64,000 bases of DNA from Monodelphis domestica (lineage: Eukaryota; Chordata; Mammalia; Didelphimorphia; Didelphidae): contig NC_077232.1 in assembly GCF_027887165.1 (NCBI RefSeq), positions 54,794,788 to 54,858,787 of the forward strand, written 5' to 3'. Position numbers and translations under genes: made by a program. The notes under the pieces are model-generated. The model was not told the DNA's origin. It worked only from the letters and a program-made list of their open reading frames with translations, and made no database searches. Of this stretch, positions 10,439 through 22,979 are shown piece after piece; within the stretch, counting starts at the first letter, position 1; the number at the start of each line of letters is the position of its first letter.

Positions 10439-10744
10439 TCCTTAAGGGTCTTTCAAACCCAACAATATCAATTCCTTTCAGAAACCCATGGACACTAGAT
10501 TCAACGACTTAAATTATTCTACTACTCTGCCATTGGATTTTCAGTCTTTCTGCTAGTGGGTAATCATTTCCAATCACTCGCCGCTTGCCTGTAATGGCAA
10601 ATCTATAATATCCTTCTTCATCAGAGTCACACTTCCCAAAGCAGCCCCACAGAGAAATCCATTCAGAATAAAATAGTGCTGGTTTTCACACAGCTTGCTA
10701 TCAGTTACTTAATTTACTTAATTATTAGGAATCAGCCACAAACA

Positions 10745-10865
10745 GTTTCATTCAATCATATAATAAGCATTTATTAAATACCTACTAAGTGCCATATATG
10801 ATAGGCATTGAAAATATGACAAAGTTGAAAAAGTTCTTGTTCTCAGGGAGCTAATTCTTCAAGTT
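10745..10865 (+). repeat. Fragment of an old interspersed repeat
   Basis: CATTTATTAAATACCTACTAAGTGCC followed by a CTTGTTCTCAGGGAGCTAATTC motif is the 5' portion of a common mammalian repeat of uncertain class. Related pieces lie at 15125-15990, 28350-28470, 47505-47790 and 59815-60160. Confidence 0.65.
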
Positions 10866-11639
10866 TCTAAAGTTTGGTCCTCATTTCCAGAATTAGTATA
10901 GTTACTATAATGGGAAATGAACTTCCTTCTTATATTCTTCTTATAAAGAATGAAGAGACTGTGGATGTAGGCCAATGTAAATACTATCAGACTAGGTCAA
11001 TGTTTGGATTGGTTATGCTGAACTGCTTTTTTCTGTCTTTTTTATTATTTTTTACAAGGGATAGGGGATGGTAGGGATAGGAAATGGGGTTTTATAAAAA
11101 TAGGAATAAAACATTTCCTAAAAAATCTACAACATGATCTCAAGTTTATATATATATATATATATACACATATATATAAATCATATAAAGAAGGAAGTTT
11201 AGGCCCCATAGGCTAAAATGGTGTTAATGAGACTAAGGCAATTTGATAAGAGGGAAATAATATTATGCATGACTTTTTAGTTGTTCATTTAATTGGAAAT
11301 TCATACTTATGTTCCAAGGAGGACAAATAGAGAACACTTAAACTCTTATAAATGTTAAAATTGAGCTTCAAGATGAGGCTGACATAGGATGTATGGATGA
11401 GAGAATACAAACCAGAGGTCCATCAGTACCACTGATCCAGCACAACTATAATAATCCATATAATACAATAATCAACAGTATCCTCTGGATAGTCTCTGAT
11501 AGCTTTTATGGCTATCTCTGTTAGATCTTATTTGGATGCATATTGTGAATTTTAAAACTATTCCACCCTAATCAGACCATACTTTAGAAGATCTGATTTA
11601 GCTATTTCCTGATAAGTAACAATGGAGATACTTGGACTA
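10866..11639. other. Unassigned sequence with an (AT)n run
   Basis: No gene or clear repeat was seen, apart from an alternating TA tract at about 11147-11178. The 66-codon plus-strand frame near 10.9 kb shows no domain. Confidence 0.3.
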
Positions 11640-12205
11640 ACAGAATGAGGTCTTGGGAACCCTGAATTTCTCCACCCTCCTTAGTTTAATAAGATTAGGA
11701 AGGTCTGAACCAAACTCAAGATTTAATTATCTGAGGAAATGGCCTTCAACAGACATATGCAGAAAAAGTGGACAGACCCCTGGGCTGTCCTAAGTCAAGT
11801 TAAGCTATCATTGGTACAGATTAGACACAGTGATGTAAAACCATCTATATAAGGCACATCACTTCCTCTCTCTAGCACTTTCTCTGGAGAGGCGACTCTG
11901 GCTTGGCAGCATGTTAGGCGGTCCAACATCTTGGAGTGGTGGCAGTTTTTTGTCTGGGTTTGACAGTGAGTTTTGCTCTTGAGCTGATTCAGGTTTGGGC
12001 ATCTTAGCTGAGCCCCTTTGGAGGTCAGGCTGATTCTTTCCTCCTTCACACTCAAAACCTTACTTTCTAGATCTCCTAATCTTTCTGCCTGGTTCTAGCC
12101 CTTTCCTTACTTCTTCTTAATCTCCTCCACTATATCAATTAAATCACCATAAGATTTTTCCAGATGACTTGGGTGTATCATTAGGATTTTATAAATAAAA
12201 TCCTT
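11640..12205 (+). mobile_element. Possible solitary LTR fossil
   Basis: A TATATAA box at about 11848 lies some 345 bases before ATAAATAAAA at about 12190. The segment closes with TTGGCGACCA, a form often met at LTR-internal borders of class I endogenous retroviruses. No internal retroviral region or second LTR was recognised. The 5' edge is uncertain. It would be an old, inactive fossil. Confidence 0.4.
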
Positions 12206-13264
12206 GGCGACCAAAATAATTATTATGTTCAGTATCAACCATAATTTTAACCTTTACAATATCCAAAGATTAACCAGGAGTTCCCTCATTAAATTCCCTC
12301 ATTAATCTTGTTCAAGGATACATTACTGAGTATTACCATCTATCATCACCTTTTCCCTACCACTTAATTAGATGATTTCTTTCCTGAAAGTTATTGTAGT
12401 TCTGTTCTTTATCTTTGTATGACAAGCAGATTTGTACTTCTAGAGGATCCAGTTCTCTCTCTTCTCAAGGAAGAACAAAATTGGTCTTTAAACCATAATT
12501 GAATATGCCCCTTCCCTTCCCTTGGTGTAAAAGTCTACCACACTCCATTATTTTGAAAAGACCCAAGTCTCTGTTCTTTCGTCTCATATCCTCATTTTCT
12601 CCATTGAAAATCTAAGATGGTAGATTTCCCATTTCCTAATGATAAAGATTTACAACCTTATTTTTGAAAACCACTAGTGATTATTTCAAAACTAAGTTCT
12701 TGGTCATTTTTTTAAACTAAAAATTATTACCTTTTAATGACTTGAAAAAGTCACTCAAATTCTTCCTTTATCTCAATAATACCACAGAAAGAGCCACACT
12801 GACCTTCCCTTCAACCTTGTACCAATCTTTCCTTCCCAGTCCTACCCATCCATCTACTCTACAAATCTGTGAATTCATTAAATGGTGGATTTACCACATT
12901 TTATCATGCTTGAGTCTAATTTTGCAAGCTCTGTTTCCTAATCCTCCTTTGATCTTCCTTAATCTTTCTTAATCCTTTTTAACCACCTTTAATTGTCCTA
13001 GATTTGTTCCCTTTGTCACTTGGAAATTGGATCTGGGTCTGAAGATTGCTCTTTAGATTTCCCAGATCTTGCCAATTTTTCCTTCCCAAATTCAACCTCT
13101 GATCTTCATTAGTCCAGAATCATTTAAGTCACATAATGTGGTTTTTATTTCAATATTTTACTTAAATATATTTTTCTTCTCCAACTTTTCCTTAGTCTTT
13201 CTCTTTCCTTGGGAGTGTCAAATTTATCCCCATTTCATTCTCTGTGATGATTAAAATGGATTAT
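12206..13264. other. Unassigned pyrimidine-rich stretch
   Basis: The plus strand is T/C-rich with repeated AATCTTTC-like words. Short frames at 12742-13254 have hydrophobic, low-information translations. No gene is supported. Confidence 0.35.
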
Positions 13265-13515
13265 TCTAGGGGCTTAATGGATAAAGCACCAGTTCTGGAG
13301 ATGGGAATTCCTGGATCCAAATCTGGAATTAGCTAGTAACATAATGGACAGAGCAGTTGACCTGAAGTTGGGAGGTTCAAATATGGCATAAGACACTGCC
13401 TAACTGTGAGACTCTGGGTAAGTCATGTAATTGCAGTTGCCTAGCTCTTACTGTTCTTCTCTCTTAGAGAAGATACTTAATATCAGTTCTTTGGAAGGCA
13501 AAGGTTTTTAAAAAA
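13265..13515 (+). mobile_element. Two overlapping tRNA-related SINE remnants
   Basis: A first SINE head (GGGGCTTAATGGATAAAGCACC) is interrupted at about 13335 by a second head (TAACATAATGGACAGAGCAG). The second copy continues through AACTGTGAGACTCTGGGTAAG and GTTGCCTAGCTCTTAC to an A-rich tail. The layout suggests nesting or recombination between copies. Confidence 0.65.
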
Positions 13516-14339
13516 ATCAAGCACAGAACACTTGACCAGTATCTCAATCCAGAAAGCTATGATGTTGTAATATATTTTATTGTATTTGAGAGTTATTCAG
13601 AGTCACAATCAGAATTTTGTGCCTTAAGGCAAGTAGCAGAAAACATTCCCAGAGCGAATTGCCCAAAAAAGTACTTCCCTCATTTTGAAAATGTAAGCAC
13701 AGCCTGGTGTAGGGAAGTGAATAGACAGATATTATTCCCCCCCAAGACTTTAGCACACATGCCAGACAGCCTGTTGCAGAGATGAGGATAGGGGTGGGTC
13801 AGGGAAGATACTTGCAACATGGCTTATAGCTTCTGATCATAACTAATTATTCTTGCTAACTAGGTGCTGTTGTTCCTAGGGAATGGCAAATGTTGCCAGC
13901 ACTCTCTAAATTTAGTATCCTTTAAATTCAGCACCTGAGGCAAAGTCCTAATTACTCAGCTCTAAAACCAGCTTTGAATGTACTTGTCTTCACACCACCT
14001 TGTCTCCTCCATCCTGGCCTGCTGACATCAAACAGATCAGTCATGCTTTTGTGCCCAAGACTTGGGTAGTCTTCCATTTAGACCAGTTAAGATTTGCTGC
14101 CCACTAGGGGCTGCTGGTCATTTGTTTCTGTTCAGCCACATGCTACCATTACTTGACCCCCCTGGTAGGGCTTAGACTAGCTTTGTTGGGATTGATTCCT
14201 GCCAGCTGGGACTCATAGACAAGTCCAGAAGCAAAGGCAGGGAAGTCTTTGATGACTGATTGGGTTTTTTGCCATGGGTGGGAGCTACTGTACTTCTGCT
14301 GTCTGTTGTTTGGTCCCTTCACTTCCTACTGACTCTTCT
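13516..14339. other. Unassigned intergenic sequence
   Basis: Moderately GC-richer than its neighbours, with no long frame and no repeat family recognised. Confidence 0.3.
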
Positions 14340-14500
14340 TCAAATGACGCTTTTGATGCTTACTGCCTAGGTGACCTTGTGACTTTCAGCAAGTTATTTT
14401 CTCACTTTGGAACTCAAATTCCTCAGTGGTAAAATGAAGGTGAGCGGACTAGATGGTCCCTGATGTCTCTTACCTCGAAGATCTACGATCCTCCTAGAAT
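14340..14500 (+). mobile_element. MIR SINE
   Basis: GTGACCTTGTGACTTTCAGCAAG, then CAAATTCCTCAGTGGTAAAATG, then GGACTAGATGGTCCCTGATG follow the MIR consensus order. Confidence 0.8.
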
Positions 14501-14739
14501 CTCTTGGTTTGGATAACCTTAGATCATTTCCCTATAGAATTCTACTGACATGGTTTCATCATAAAGTTGGGATCAGCATTAATATCTATGTTGGGGTGTC
14601 TGAATGTGTGTGTGTATGTGTTCTGGCCTGACATTTTATAAATGCAGGGAACTGCTATACTAAAAGAAAGATAGAGAAATGGAAACACAGATAAAGATCA
14701 TATAGGCCATTTATTGAGTGGTTACTATTTGCCAGTCAC

Positions 14740-14960
14740 TGCTAATAATAATAGTTAGCACTTTGTATTAACTCGTTTTATCCTCACAGTAGTCTTGCAA
14801 GCTGGGCATCTGCATTCCCTTTTACAAGTGAGGAAAACAGAGGAAAAAAATTGAAGTGCCTTAATCAAGGTCACATAATTAGTACATATCTGAAGTGGGA
14901 TTGGAACTCAAGTCTTCTTGATATTAGGTCTAGTTCTTTAATCCACATTATGACTTTCCT
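14740..14960 (-). mobile_element. MIR SINE, antisense
   Basis: The complement of MIR: TTTTACAAGTGAGGAAAACAG, CAAGGTCACATAATTAG and GGATTGGAACTCAAGTC appear in order. Confidence 0.8.
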
Positions 14961-15124
14961 TCTGTGCCTTTCAAATAAATGCTAAGTACTAGGATTGGGG
15001 GTGGAGGGAACACCAAGTAAGGTAGCCCCTTGTTGTCAAGGAATTTATGTGCTAATCTAAGCATGTCACAAAACTTTGTGTACAGATTTTCAAACTTGGA
15101 AGGTAGAATTTAGACTATATTTTC

Positions 15125-15990
15125 CAGTCAATATTTATTAAACACCTACCAGGTGCCAGGTGGAGAGAACTAGAATTAGGAGGGATTGGGAAAGGCTTCT
15201 TGTAGAAGATGGAATTTTTGTTGGAACCTAAAGGAAGCTGAGCCAGTAGGTGGAGATGAGCAGAGAGAGGGGCAGCCAGAGAAAATGCTAAGAGCTGAGA
15301 AATGGAGCAGCTGGTTCTTAGAGGAGGCAGGAGGTCAGTACCTCTGGATGAAAGAATGTGTTCTGGGGAGGAAGGTGTAATAAAAGGTAAAAGTTAGGAG
15401 GCGATAGCTTAGGAAGGTCTTTGAATGCTAAACAGAAGGGTTTGTCTTTGATTTTAGAGCTGATACAGGCCCCCAGGATTTTATTGAAAAGGATGGGAGA
15501 GGGGAGTTGCATGACCATACCTGCATGTTGGGATAATGAATGGATGTAGGATGGAATGTAGTGTAGAGAGACTTAAAGCAGGCTGATCCACTAGCATATT
15601 GCATTATTCTGGGCACAAGGTGATGGTGGCCTACACTAGAGGGATGGCAGTGTCTAAGTTGAGAAAAGTGGGTATTGCAAAGGTGAAATCAATGGACCTT
15701 GGCAATAGATTGAATATGGAGGGATATGATGGTGAGGCATTAAGGGTAACAACTAAACTCAGAGCTTGAGGATCTGGGACCATTGTATAGTAAAAGGGAA
15801 GGTCAAGGAGGGGTAGTGTTTAGGGGAAAATAATGTGCTTTGTTTGTATATTGTGAGTTACTGGACATCAGGCTCAGAATGTCTGAAAGGCAGTTGGAGA
15901 AGTGAGATTGGAGAGCCGCAGAGAAAATAGCACAGGATAAGTAGAGTTGAGATCCATCAGCATCAATATGGTAATTAAATCCATAGGAGC
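15125..15990 (+). repeat. Long copy of an old interspersed repeat of uncertain class
   Basis: It begins TATTTATTAAACACCTACCAGG and continues through blocks resembling a widely dispersed mammalian repeat: GGAAGGTCTTTGAATGC, GGGAGTTGCATGACC, GGCAGTTGGAGAAGTGAGATTG and ATCCATCAGCATCAATATGG. No coding capacity is seen. The several short frames in it show no domain. Confidence 0.65.
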
Positions 15991-16479
15991 TAATGAGTGA
16001 AGTAGTATGGCGGGAGAAGATAATAACAGATATACTCACTGATACATAGTGCTAGTCATCTCTGCATTGTAGGGCTCCACTACCTTTTATAGTCAATACT
16101 TCCAGGAAGTTACAAAATCTTTTCACTAGGGTTTAATCAGACATTCTTTTGGAGGAAGTTCTCCAGCTACATTCCTTTAATGTGGTCTTTTTAATGCTGC
16201 ATTATCATTCATCATATGCACAGACTGTAGACATTTCCATGGTTTTCTATTTTATTCCAATCCTACTTTTCCAGGAAGAGAATATATGATTCATGCCAAT
16301 TTTATGAGCTCTCTGCAAAGGATCTCAAAAGACAAACCTTTAGTGAACCACATTGTGATTGAACTATCTTAAGTATTCAATATATAGATGAATGAATAAC
16401 TATTTCTTTCTAGGGTCTGAGCAGAATGAATTTAAGAGGTAGATTGGTTGGCCAATTAATAGTGATGGACCAAATTCCA
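15991..16479. other. Unassigned intergenic sequence
   Basis: AT-rich, without a recognisable gene or repeat. Confidence 0.3.
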
Positions 16480-16680
16480 GATTCCTACTAGCTGCCTTAG
16501 ACACATGAGCTTTTCTTGCTTCAGTTTCCTCATCTGTAAAAAACTGGATAATAATGTGTACTTCACAAGATTATTATGGAGATAAGACATGGCAATATTT
16601 ATGAAACACATTGCAAACCCCAAGGTGTTATATAAATGCTACCTATATTGTTATTATTACTTTATAATATAATTTATTTA
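16480..16680 (+). mobile_element. MIR SINE
   Basis: TTCAGTTTCCTCATCTGTAA, then ATTATTATGGAGATAAGAC, then GTTATATAAATGCTACCTA follow the MIR 3' half. Confidence 0.8.
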
Positions 16681-16689
16681 TTGGTTATT

Positions 16690-18730
16690 AATACATGATT
16701 TCTGAGTCTCTGAGTTTGAAGGGATCTCAACAGCCATCTAGTCCAATTTTTATTTGAGGAAGATTTTCCATTAAAACATTACAAATAGGAAGTGAAAGGA
16801 AAACCCAAAGGCTAGGGTGGGCACAGATTACTCTAGGTATTATAAGATTTTTTTTGAGTTCTATCTAGGTGTTTCGAAAGGGATTTTCCTAGGTGAACTA
16901 AAATGAAGACAGGCAGACAAAAAGAATTCAGCTCCATTCTGAACCATTCCATGAACAGCTTGCAGCTGTGACTTGAAGGATGAATGTGAACAGAGGGCAG
17001 TGGAAGTGAAGACTGAAACTTGACCAGATGTGAGCAAAGCGCAGCTGGATTGAGCCCAGAACCAAATAATTGAGAATAGATTAGTACAAACAGCAAGCAT
17101 GAACTCTTTGAAATGCCCAAATCCAAACCATGGAAGTGTTTTCCTTCTCTTCCAGATTGGAAGTGATGGGTCAGATCCAAATACTGATCAGTCTGGAAAC
17201 TTTAACTTGTTCCATTTTCCTGACCTGGATGGGTTCCTCCTACCTTTGTCAGCTTGGTGTCCTCTGCTCTTGAAGGCTCCATCTATTAGTGACAAAATAA
17301 TATGCCCACCCAATCAGCTCTAGCCCTGAATGTTTAATTTTCCAGTCTCTGAATTCAATTTCTTGCCTCCCTCAATAGCAGGAATTACACATGTCCTACT
17401 GAGTGCTTTGGGCTCTTTAAGATATCTAGTTCCATATAAATTACTTATCTCCATGGGAGGAAGAAAATTCCACACTGTGAACTCTCCACATGGCTAAGAT
17501 CACAGGTTAACCACCCTCAAAATTTAAATACATTATAATGACCAAGAAGTACATCTCAAGAGACAAGATGATTTCATATTTATATTAACTGCATGAGTTG
17601 GAGTTTCAACAAACTGATAATCAAGAGATTTTTCATAATTCACATTTCTCTCTTTGAAATTGATAATACAGAAAACACTCTGTCTTAAGACTCATAGTAC
17701 TTAATCCACTAGATCCTATACATTTTAAGTCTTTTCAAGATACCAACTAATCGATAAGGGCATGGGTGTAAGTAAAAGAGCATTTTTATAGTAGGAATCC
17801 CCTTAATTTCTGTTTCACCCTAAAATGGTTCTGCTATTAGCCCAAAGGATAGCATGTTGAAAGTTAGCTCCTCTCACAAAGTGAAAAGATAATAACCAAT
17901 TGTACTTCAAGAGTGTGTATGCTTTGGTGCCATGGTGGCCCAAAATCTTCTGAGAGACCTTGTGATAAGTGTGTGTGTTTGTGTTATCTGGGGGACTTCC
18001 CCCTTCTTCTGAAGGCAAATAGCCCCTAAAATAGGGGCCTGGGTCTTTGGCCTTTTTAGACATTCTTTCCAGTTTGAGGTACAGTGATGTAGGATAAAGA
18101 ACAGAAATCTGAAAGTTGACTTTGTAGCTGAGGCAACCCTAAGAATTGGGGCCAACTCTGCATCCCAGTCCAATAATGGGATCACAAGTATCCCTTGTGA
18201 TCCTCTTTTCATTCTATGACCACAGCTGTATATAAATTTGCAGTCATTTGGTCCAATGCTGCATTTAGATACAAGTTTAGTGGGACCATTGAAATAAAGA
18301 AAGGTAATTGGGTTTTGAAGCTATTACCCCAGAAATGGAGCAGGTATTGAGAAGTATGTCAGGGTATGCCCTTGTGGTGCTGAGGGAAATATTGTACATT
18401 TGTTCTTGTTATATCTGTGAAATAATCTGATATTGAGTGGTCAAATGTGACCAGGGTATTAGTCACTGGTCCCCTAAAGTGGGGAATGGAACAAATAGAC
18501 AGAAAATGTTCTTGACCCTCTTAAGGTACTCTAGAACCCTGAGGGTCAAAGCTAGCCAGCCTAGCAGAGAAAAAGGAAGACAGAGATGGAAAGGGAGAGA
18601 GAAAGCACACTCATAACAAATGGCATTTAGGATTTCTAGTTTCTTTGTATCTCTTTCTGAATTCTTCCATTTTTTTATTCCTGTTCAGTTTCTATAGGAT
18701 TTGGATATCCCTCCTTTTGAGAAAGTTAAC
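16690..18730. other. Unassigned intergenic sequence
   Basis: Two kilobases without a supported gene. Overlapping minus-strand frames at 16833-17180 and 17815-18212 encode no recognisable domain and lack splice or promoter context. A short MIR-like piece (GAGTTTGAAGGGATCTCAAC) lies near 16715. Confidence 0.35.
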
Positions 18731-18734
18731 TTGG

Positions 18735-18985
18735 TAGTGGCTGGAGTAGTGAATTTTGTTTTTAAAAGAGACAGGTTCAAAGTCCACCTCAGATAATATT
18801 GGGTTATGTCTTCCAAGGAAAATTGAGTAACTGCTTTAAATCACAATTGCCTTTAATCTGTAAAATGAGGACAGGAAGATGCGTAGCACTTGCCTCAAGG
18901 GATTTTTGTAGGTCAAAAGTGATATAACATATGTAATGTCCTTGAAAACCTTTGAGCTCTACCTAAACACCATTTTTGGAATCAA
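18735..18985 (+). mobile_element. MIR SINE
   Basis: AGACAGGTTCAAAGTCCACC, CTTTAATCTGTAAAATGAGG, GGATTTTTGTAGGTCAAAAG and CTTGAAAACCTTTGAGCTC form a near-complete MIR in sense orientation. Confidence 0.75.
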
Positions 18986-19699
18986 AATAATGATTAATTT
19001 CAAGTAAATTCCTATCAGCTCAACTTTTAACACACATTTATAGACTGTTTACCAGGTTCAAGATACAAACCTTCAAAAGAAATGCTCCCCCATCCAACAC
19101 CAACCATATCCTCAGTAATTTTCATCCTACTAATAATTTTAAATGTCACAGAAATGTATAATTGTCACTAGTTAAATGTCCTCACCAAGGATTAGCACTT
19201 TTACTGGATGAGGTTTCTCACATAACTCCTGAATCATCACAGTTCAAATTTATTCTGCTGCCATTTATGGATCTTGGCTTGGCATTCTACTGCTCAGCTC
19301 TTGAAACAGGCCTGTGCTTCTTGCAATAAGTTATTCCTTTTTAAAGAAATGATAATGAGATTGGAAAGCGACTGCTAATTAAGTTAAACACTTTATGTTG
19401 AGAAATTCTCCCAGGAAGAGACACATTGGCTATGATGCATACTACCATGGGGATCCACCTCCAACAGTCTGGAATTTGGTTGACAGTTAAATCAAACAAA
19501 AAATTCGTATTTTACTTTAAAGGGTGGCCACTCCTCCAATTTGACATCTATTTGAAATCTTCTTCCTTTGGAAGATGGGTCAGTTTCTAAAATTAATAAA
19601 TGCACTCTATATGCTTCAGCCAAATTAACTTTTCTGTTCCTCACATAAATCAAGACATTAGCAATCCCATTTCTGTGCCTTTGCACTGGCCATCCCACA
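18986..19699. other. Unassigned intergenic sequence
   Basis: No gene is recognised. The distal part may belong to the adjoining L2 element, but homology is not clear by eye. Confidence 0.3.
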
Positions 19700-19970
19700 T
19701 TCTTGGATTATGTTCACTCCTTAAGTCCACCTCTTAGCATCCTTACTGTTTTCAAAGGTCAGCATAATTACCAACTTCTACATGAAGTCTTCCACCACAA
19801 AAAGTTATGTTGCCTTTATTTTGAATCTTTATCAGTATCCATTCTGTTTGTATCATAGAAGGTAAATTCTTTGAGGGTAGAGACTATTCCATTTTTGTTT
19901 TCATGTCCGTAGCACAGAGAGTGGAACATAAGAGGTGATTAATAAGTGCTTGTTGGATGCTTGGTTGTTC
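19700..19970 (+). mobile_element. LINE-2 3' end
   Basis: ATGAAGTCTTCCACCAC, then GGTAAATTCTTTGAGGGTAG, then the terminal TTAATAAGTGCTTGTTGGATG match the L2 3' end closely. Confidence 0.85.
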
Positions 19971-20469
19971 TCCTGAAATCCTACTATGGTCACTCATCAT
20001 AGCCCCAGAGCCAATATTTGGTTCTTGCAGAATAGGCCAACCCAGGCATTAACTCTGGAAAGTCCCAATTAGCTGCGAAAGTTCAGATGGGTCCAGAGAA
20101 AGGACTTGAGCCTGTGAGCTGAGGACTCGCATGGTTTAGTTCCTGGAGGCTTATCATTATGGCTCCCATTGGGCAATTAGTTTCTCAGCCTTAGCACTTC
20201 TTGGAGATCATCTGTGAAACTCTGCAGAAGTTGAGACCTCCACCTCTGCCAGGTGAACTGTTTTATTCACATTCTGAATTTGGCAAGTCAACTTAGCTTG
20301 TTGTCTTTCTTTACATAATATGGAGGTTAAATCTTCTACTTCTAATACATCATCATTCTCTCATTGTTTCAGATGTGTATCTCATCTTCCAGATTTGATA
20401 AGAGAAAATGGCTTTCATTTCATGTCTCCCAGACATCTTATGGCACATTGTGTACTTAGAAACTGGCAG
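19971..20469. other. Unassigned, apparently unique sequence
   Basis: GC-richer segment without repeat words or long frames. Confidence 0.3.
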
Positions 20470-20600
20470 AAATGAGAGGAGACATAGCATAATGAATAGA
20501 GGACTGGATCAAGATTCAGCTAGTTTGGATTTAAATCCTATATTTATTGTGTGTTGACTGTGACTTTTGGTATGACCATTAATCTCAGTCTACTAGCATC
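20470..20600 (+). mobile_element. MIR-like SINE remnant
   Basis: GAGACATAGCATAATGAATAGAGG followed by TTTGGATTTAAATCC and GTGACTTTTGGTATGACC is a decayed MIR head and body. Confidence 0.65.
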
Positions 20601-21164
20601 CAAGAAGATATATGTCTCACAGAGAAGGTGCCAATATGCGTTGGTAGAGGGAGTTCTTATTTGAAGTTATCTATATCAGCAAAATTACAGGAACAATAAA
20701 AAAGTTGTAAAAGAAAAAGAAATGATTAAAAATGGGAATAGAGTCTATAATATGCCATATAAAATGATCTCTAAATACTGAACAGTTAATGATCTCTAAT
20801 ACTATTTAATAAATTGTCAAAAAACCTGAATAAGGAGATCTATATGAGGTAAAATGAGGGCTGTGCTTTGAAAAGATTTTTTTGCCTAAAAAAAATGTGA
20901 GGCTAAGTAAAATTATTCCTTGATACTATTAAGTTTTCTTGAAAAATAATTACTGTTACGCTAAAAGGGCTTTAGATTGGGGATATATTTTCCATTTTTA
21001 TATCTCATTTTAAAGAGGCATCAGGAAAGAACTGGATAACCCACTACTTTCCTGTGTTAGATACTTACAGATTATAAACACCATTCTTTTAATAGGAGTA
21101 AACTGAGTTGACTCTAAAGTTAGATTCAGAGAAATTGTCCAATTCATTAATTTTGGGGTAACAA
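20601..21164. other. Unassigned AT-rich sequence
   Basis: Nothing recognised. Confidence 0.3.
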
Positions 21165-21320
21165 AGATATCCTCTTCAAAATCAGAAGATCTGGATTCTA
21201 GTCCCAGTTTGCTATGTGCCCTTGGGCAAGTGTTTTCCTATCACCGTGTTCCAATTCACACATTTAAAAGATAAAAGATTGGATTAGATGATCTCTGATT
21301 GATCTTTGCATTAGTCAGGG
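21165..21320 (+). mobile_element. MIR SINE
   Basis: TCAGAAGATCTGGATTCTAG, TGTGCCCTTGGGCAAGTG and GGATTAGATGATCTCTGATTG are collinear with MIR. Confidence 0.8.
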
Positions 21321-21699
21321 CTTTTTCTGTGAATTAGTTAGCAGTTTTCTAACATTTAGGTACCTATAGATGAACATTGGCCTTTCAGGCTATGAAGACA
21401 ACAATTAATATGTCCCTGCTGTGAGTTATCAAATGATCTTTCCTCTTATGAAAATCATAATGCCTTTTGAAATTCATTTTGAGGAAATCTTGTATTTAGG
21501 AATTGTTACTTTTATCAAAAGGTAATACCTCTATTCTCATGATCACTAAAATGCCCACGTTGAATTCTTTATTGGTAGGTTCTGGCTAAATTTTAAGTGC
21601 AACTATTTTTCTTTTAGTCCTTGCTTATCATAGGCTATAATTACCTTATTATCAAGATCTGGTTGGTTCAATTTTTCTGTTTCTCATTTCTCATTTCAT
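21321..21699. other. Unassigned AT-rich sequence
   Basis: Nothing recognised. Confidence 0.3.
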
Positions 21700-21860
21700 T
21701 GAGAAGCATTATGGCATAATGGATAGGGTTTCTGCTTTTGTGTCTTCCTTAATCAAAGTCTTCTTGACTTTGGTTCAAGTTATACTCTCTCTATATATAT
21801 TAGTTGTGTGACACTTACCTTCTTAGAGCTCGAGGCAACACTCTTAAGACTAGCTAAAAC
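21700..21860 (+). mobile_element. SINE remnant, MIR/CORE type
   Basis: GAAGCATTATGGCATAATGG, then CTTTGGTTCAAGTTATAC and TTAGTTGTGTGACACTTACC mark a damaged CORE-type SINE. Confidence 0.6.
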
Positions 21861-22106
21861 TGAATTTTAAATCAATCTACATCACTGGAGGGTATTAATG
21901 ATAACTTCCTAAACCAATGATCATAAAATCATAACTCTAGAGTCAGAAGAGATCCCAGAGAGAAAACTGAGAGGGTTTTGCTTAATATACATTAACATCA
22001 GGACTTGAACTCATGCTTATAATTTAATGCATTAAATATAAAGATTTATGAATTCCTTTATAAAATATGGGTGTTTTAGAGCAGCAATCATTGGTGATGA
22101 CACTGG

Positions 22107-22292
22107 ATAATATATATATATGTGTGTGTGTTTGTGTCAATAATATATATTATATATAGTTTATATATAAATATGTACTATATATGCATATATATGTATA
22201 TGAATTTTATTTATGCGTATATATAAATAATATATATATTATATATATAATATATATATATATATAATATAATATATAATATATATATATAT
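22107..22292. repeat. Long AT-rich microsatellite cluster
   Basis: Nearly 190 bases of TA and TG dinucleotides with scattered interruptions. Most of it is self-complementary and could form cruciforms or replication slippage products. Confidence 0.95.
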
Positions 22293-22489
22293 AACCTAGG
22301 ATTTAAATCCTTAAAAAGTGATGTGAGGAGGAGCCAGGATCTAAAGTAGACAACTCAGGTTTAATACAAAGCCACATAGCAGCCTCACAGGTTTCATCTT
22401 TTTTCAATGAAAACATACACCTTGTTCTTTCAGATATTTCAGGTTACATGAGCTAAGTGCCACTAAGTTCTAAGCAGTGAGGGCTGTGG

Positions 22490-22730
22490 CTAAGTAGTCA
22501 AGAGCACCAGATCTGAACCCAGGAAGACCTGAGTCCAGATCTAGCCTCAATTCCTGGCTCTGTGATCTTAGGAATGACACGTAATTTCTGATTTCCTGAC
22601 GAAAGGATTCACTAGGGAAGAAAATGCCAAACTTTCTATTATCCTTGTAAAAAATAAAACAATCCCCCCCACACCCAACCTATGGATAGCTATGGTCCAT
22701 GGAGAGTCAGATACAGCTAAACAACATAAT
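22490..22730 (+). mobile_element. SINE with an RTE-type tail
   Basis: The tRNA-like head (AGCACCAGATCTGAACCCAGG) and body (CTGTGATCTTAGGAATGAC) are followed by TCCATGGAGAGTCAGATAC and AGCTAAACAACA. The tail resembles those that marsupial and ruminant SINEs share with RTE/BovB elements, suggesting RTE-driven mobilisation. That link rests on memory of the consensus. Confidence 0.65.
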
Positions 22731-22754
22731 AACCAAAGTGGAGAATTAAACAGA

Positions 22755-22890
22755 AAAAGGTGCTCAGAGTGAGGGATGTTTGAGTTCAAATTCTGAGTCA
22801 GCCATTTACTGAGTGGCTCTGGGTGATTTGCTGAATCCTTTCATTGACTTCACAGTTCTTTTTCAACCTTAAAGCACTATGAAAATGTTA
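22755..22890 (+). mobile_element. MIR SINE fragment
   Basis: GAGTTCAAATTCTGAGTCAG and GTGGCTCTGGGTGATTTGC match MIR in sense orientation. Confidence 0.7.
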
Positions 22891-22979
22891 ACTATTATTA
22901 AAATGTAGCAACTGGATCATTTCAGGAATAATCTAGCCTCCTCAGTTTGTATTTCATCTAAAACATGAACATGAACTAA

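Noticed and set aside
10309-10512. Frame of alternating Cys and Val
   Set aside because: Pure translation of a TG microsatellite.
16833-18212. Three overlapping minus-strand frames of 79-115 codons and others of 82-101 codons
   Set aside because: No recognisable domain, no splice context, and composition typical of non-coding DNA.
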